This document shows, piece after piece, positions 4,731 through 5,969 of a DNA stretch of 5,969 nucleotides. Position 1 is the first letter of the stretch; every line of letters starts with the position of its first letter. Position numbers and translations under genes: made by a program. Source of the stretch: Candidatus Nesterenkonia stercoripullorum (GTDB lineage: Bacteria > Actinomycetota > Actinomycetes > Actinomycetales > Micrococcaceae); assembly GCA_019114115.1 (NCBI GenBank), contig DXGD01000225.1, positions 1 through 5,969 of the forward strand, given 5' to 3'. The notes under the pieces were generated by a model, which saw only the letters and a list, made by a program, of their open reading frames with translations, searched no databases and was not told the DNA's origin.

Positions 4731-5714
4731 TTAGTCTGCCGGGTTCTCCATGGTCAGGACCAATTTGCCGGTGGTCCTGTTGGTCTCCCCTGCCTCATGC
4801 GCGCTGCGGGCCTCCCGCAGTGGGTACGTGCCTGCGATGCTGGCCCGAAGTTCACCGGATTCGACCAACTCGGCGATGGACTGCATTCCGCCGTGATCGG
4901 CTTCGACAAGGATCAGCTGCGCCCGCACACCCAGGCGCTCGGCCTCGTCACGAAGTCCGTCTGCGGCGACGGGCACTGTGGAGACCATGATCCCGCCGGG
5001 CTTCAGCGTGCGCAGCGACCGCAGCTGGTAGTCACCGCCGATAGTGTCCAGTACGACGTCGACGTCGTGCGCCTCTGCGGCGAAGTCCTGTTCCTGGTAG
5101 TCGATGACTTCATCAGCGCCGAGATCAGTGAGGAACTGGTGCTTGGCCTTGCTGGCAGTTCCGATGACGTAAGCACCCCGGGCCTTGGCGATCTGCACCG
5201 CGAGGTGCCCCACGCCGCCGGCTGCCGCGTGGATGAGTACACGATCTCCGGAGCCCAACTGGGCTGTGTCCACGAGGCACTGCCAGGCGGTCAACGCCGC
5301 CAGCGGGATGGCCCCGGCCTGGACATGGTCCACAGACTGAGGTTTCGATGCGAAGGCCCTCGTAGGGCCCAGCACATACTGGGCGTGCGATCCGGCTCCG
5401 TGCGGGTAGGGCAGCATGCCGAAAACCTCGTCGCCGGGAGCGAAGAGCGTCACCCCCAGGCCGACCTCTTCGACGACGCCGGACACGTCCCAGCCCAGCA
5501 CGTAGGGAGGGGTGCCGAGGAAGCGCTCTGCGGACCGGTGCTTCCAGTCTGTGGGGTTGACCCCCGCAGCGTGTACTCGAACCAGAATCTCGCTGATGCC
5601 AGGCTTCGGACGCTCCACGCGGACATCATGAAGCACCTCCGGGCCACCGAACTCATCCTGGCTCATGGCGAGCATCGTGGGGCGGGAGGTGTCAGCGCTC
5701 GGGGAATCAGTCAT
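4731..5714 (-). CDS. Zinc-free MDR oxidoreductase, quinone reductase type
   Basis: This 327-residue protein belongs to the medium-chain dehydrogenase/reductase superfamily. The N-terminal GroES-like half runs through GGPEVL (23-28), GVNPTDWKHR (51-60), GWDVSGVVEEVG (74-85) and PGDEVFGM (93-100). The Rossmann half holds the nucleotide motif HAAAGGVGHLAVQIAKARGA (162-181), LGADEVIDY (198-206) and VVLDTIGG (220-227). The Cys/His zinc ligands of alcohol dehydrogenases are missing, as in NADPH:quinone oxidoreductases and related enoyl reductases. The likely activity is NADPH-dependent reduction of quinones or conjugated carbonyls in the cytoplasm. Length is normal for the family. The start is uncertain: the ATG at 5714 follows a GGGGGA that sits too close, while Met14 (ATG at 5675) begins exactly where most relatives do but has no ribosome site. 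The gene is divergent from the gene at the right edge and convergent with the transporter. Confidence 0.88.
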   Translation of the reverse strand: MTDSPSADTSRPTMLAMSQDEFGGPEVLHDVRVERPKPGISEILVRVHAAGVNPTDWKHRSAERFLGTPPYVLGWDVSGVVEEVGLGVTLFAPGDEVFGMLPYPHGAGSHAQYVLGPTRAFASKPQSVDHVQAGAIPLAALTAWQCLVDTAQLGSGDRVLIHAAAGGVGHLAVQIAKARGAYVIGTASKAKHQFLTDLGADEVIDYQEQDFAAEAHDVDVVLDTIGGDYQLRSLRTLKPGGIMVSTVPVAADGLRDEAERLGVRAQLILVEADHGGMQSIAELVESGELRASIAGTYPLREARSAHEAGETNRTTGKLVLTMENPAD

Positions 5715-5832
5715 TCCCCCATCATCGACCACGCGGGCCGGCTCGCTCAACCGGGGATGCCACGACCAAGAAAAATGCGGATGACATGGGGCAAAGTCAG
5801 CATCGGATGTCCCGGTGAGAAAGAATGTCGCT
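5715..5832. promoter_or_regulatory. Divergent intergenic region, promoters not resolved
   Basis: About 118 bp separate the oxidoreductase start from the start of the gene running off the right edge, so both promoters should lie here. It includes an A-rich tract at 5769-5775, which is unusual for this GC-rich sequence. I find no convincing -35/-10 pair on either strand and no clear inverted repeat. Confidence 0.3.
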
Positions 5833-5969
5833 ATGGCAAGAGTGACGATGGTCTGGTCGGCGGCGGGGATGATCGCGCTGGTGATGCTCGCTGGCGCTGT
5901 CGTCGTGAGCGTCCCTGAAGCTGGCGTGCTGGACCGGTGGTGGTATGGGGTGGTGGAGGACCTGCGCAC
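5833..5969 (+). CDS. N-terminus of a membrane or secreted protein, cut by window end
   Basis: An open frame from the ATG at 5833 runs to the window edge without a stop, giving 45 residues. After MARVTM comes a hydrophobic stretch (7-27, rich in Ala, Val, Met and Gly) and then a more polar segment with Asp34-Arg-Trp-Trp-Tyr and Glu42-Asp-Leu-Arg. This looks like a signal anchor or first membrane helix. A GTG at 5815 is an in-frame alternative that adds MRKNVA, giving a more basic N-terminus suited to a signal sequence. Neither has a strong ribosome site; GAGAAAGA (5818-5825) is the only purine-rich stretch. The family cannot be recognised from this fragment. Confidence 0.5.
   Translation, partial: MARVTMVWSAAGMIALVMLAGAVVVSVPEAGVLDRWWYGVVEDLR

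Noticed and set aside
4695..5918. 407-residue plus-strand frame opposite the oxidoreductase
   Set aside because: It spans the whole antisense of a clear MDR gene plus both intergenic regions and has no recognisable domain.
5715..5969. 85-residue N-terminal extension of the oxidoreductase from a GTG at 5969
   Set aside because: The extension is a Thr/Ser/Pro-rich out-of-phase translation, overlaps the likely gene on the other strand, and has no counterpart in MDR proteins.
1..5969. A multi-gene novel system such as a defence island, biosynthetic cluster or mobile element
   Set aside because: Genes are ordinary, alternate in strand and have their own control regions; no nuclease, toxin, recombinase, synthetase or terminal repeat is visible.

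Overview
The window reads as ordinary chromosomal sequence from a high-GC actinobacterium. It has GC-biased third positions, GTG start candidates, short or absent 5' leaders, a lipobox lipoprotein with a DUF4333-like domain, and a PadR/HAAS pair. The flavour is Micrococcales. Several products are lysine-poor and acidic: the mature lipoprotein carries about 25 Asp/Glu against a single Arg. This would suit a moderately halotolerant member such as a Nesterenkonia-like organism, but the genus is a guess. I see no tRNA, rRNA, CRISPR array, insertion sequence, phage gene or attachment site.

Layout. (1) 74-910 (+) is a six-helix membrane protein of unknown function, probably translated from a leaderless or nearly leaderless message and followed at once by a good stem-loop. 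(2) A dyad-rich control region leads to 1145-1456 (+), a small secreted lipoprotein (DUF4333 type). (3) 1484-2392 (-) is a short-chain dehydrogenase of the general-stress/YghA type, convergent with the lipoprotein. (4) A 222-bp spacer holds two perfect palindromes and a 12-bp tandem repeat. (5) 2615-3145 (-) and 3175-3540 (-) form a two-gene operon of PadR repressor plus HAAS-type two-helix membrane protein. Its promoter is the clearest in the window and has a dyad over the -35 element. (6) 3693-4631 (+), divergent from padR, is a CDF-superfamily transporter whose canonical metal site is rebuilt. (7) 4731-5714 (-), convergent with it, is a zinc-free quinone oxidoreductase-type MDR protein. (8) 5833 to the right edge (+) is the start of another membrane or secreted protein cut by the window end.

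How they fit together. Only the padR/HAAS pair is a clear transcriptional unit. Two NAD(P)H-type oxidoreductases, a cation transporter and an envelope lipoprotein suggest stress and ion housekeeping, but nothing joins them into one pathway. I did not find an unmistakable new system. The points most worth a second look are the leaderless padR promoter with its built-in operator, the altered metal ligands of the CDF protein, the stack of inverted repeats in front of the lipoprotein gene, and the 12-bp tandem repeat beginning at the stop codon of the HAAS gene.
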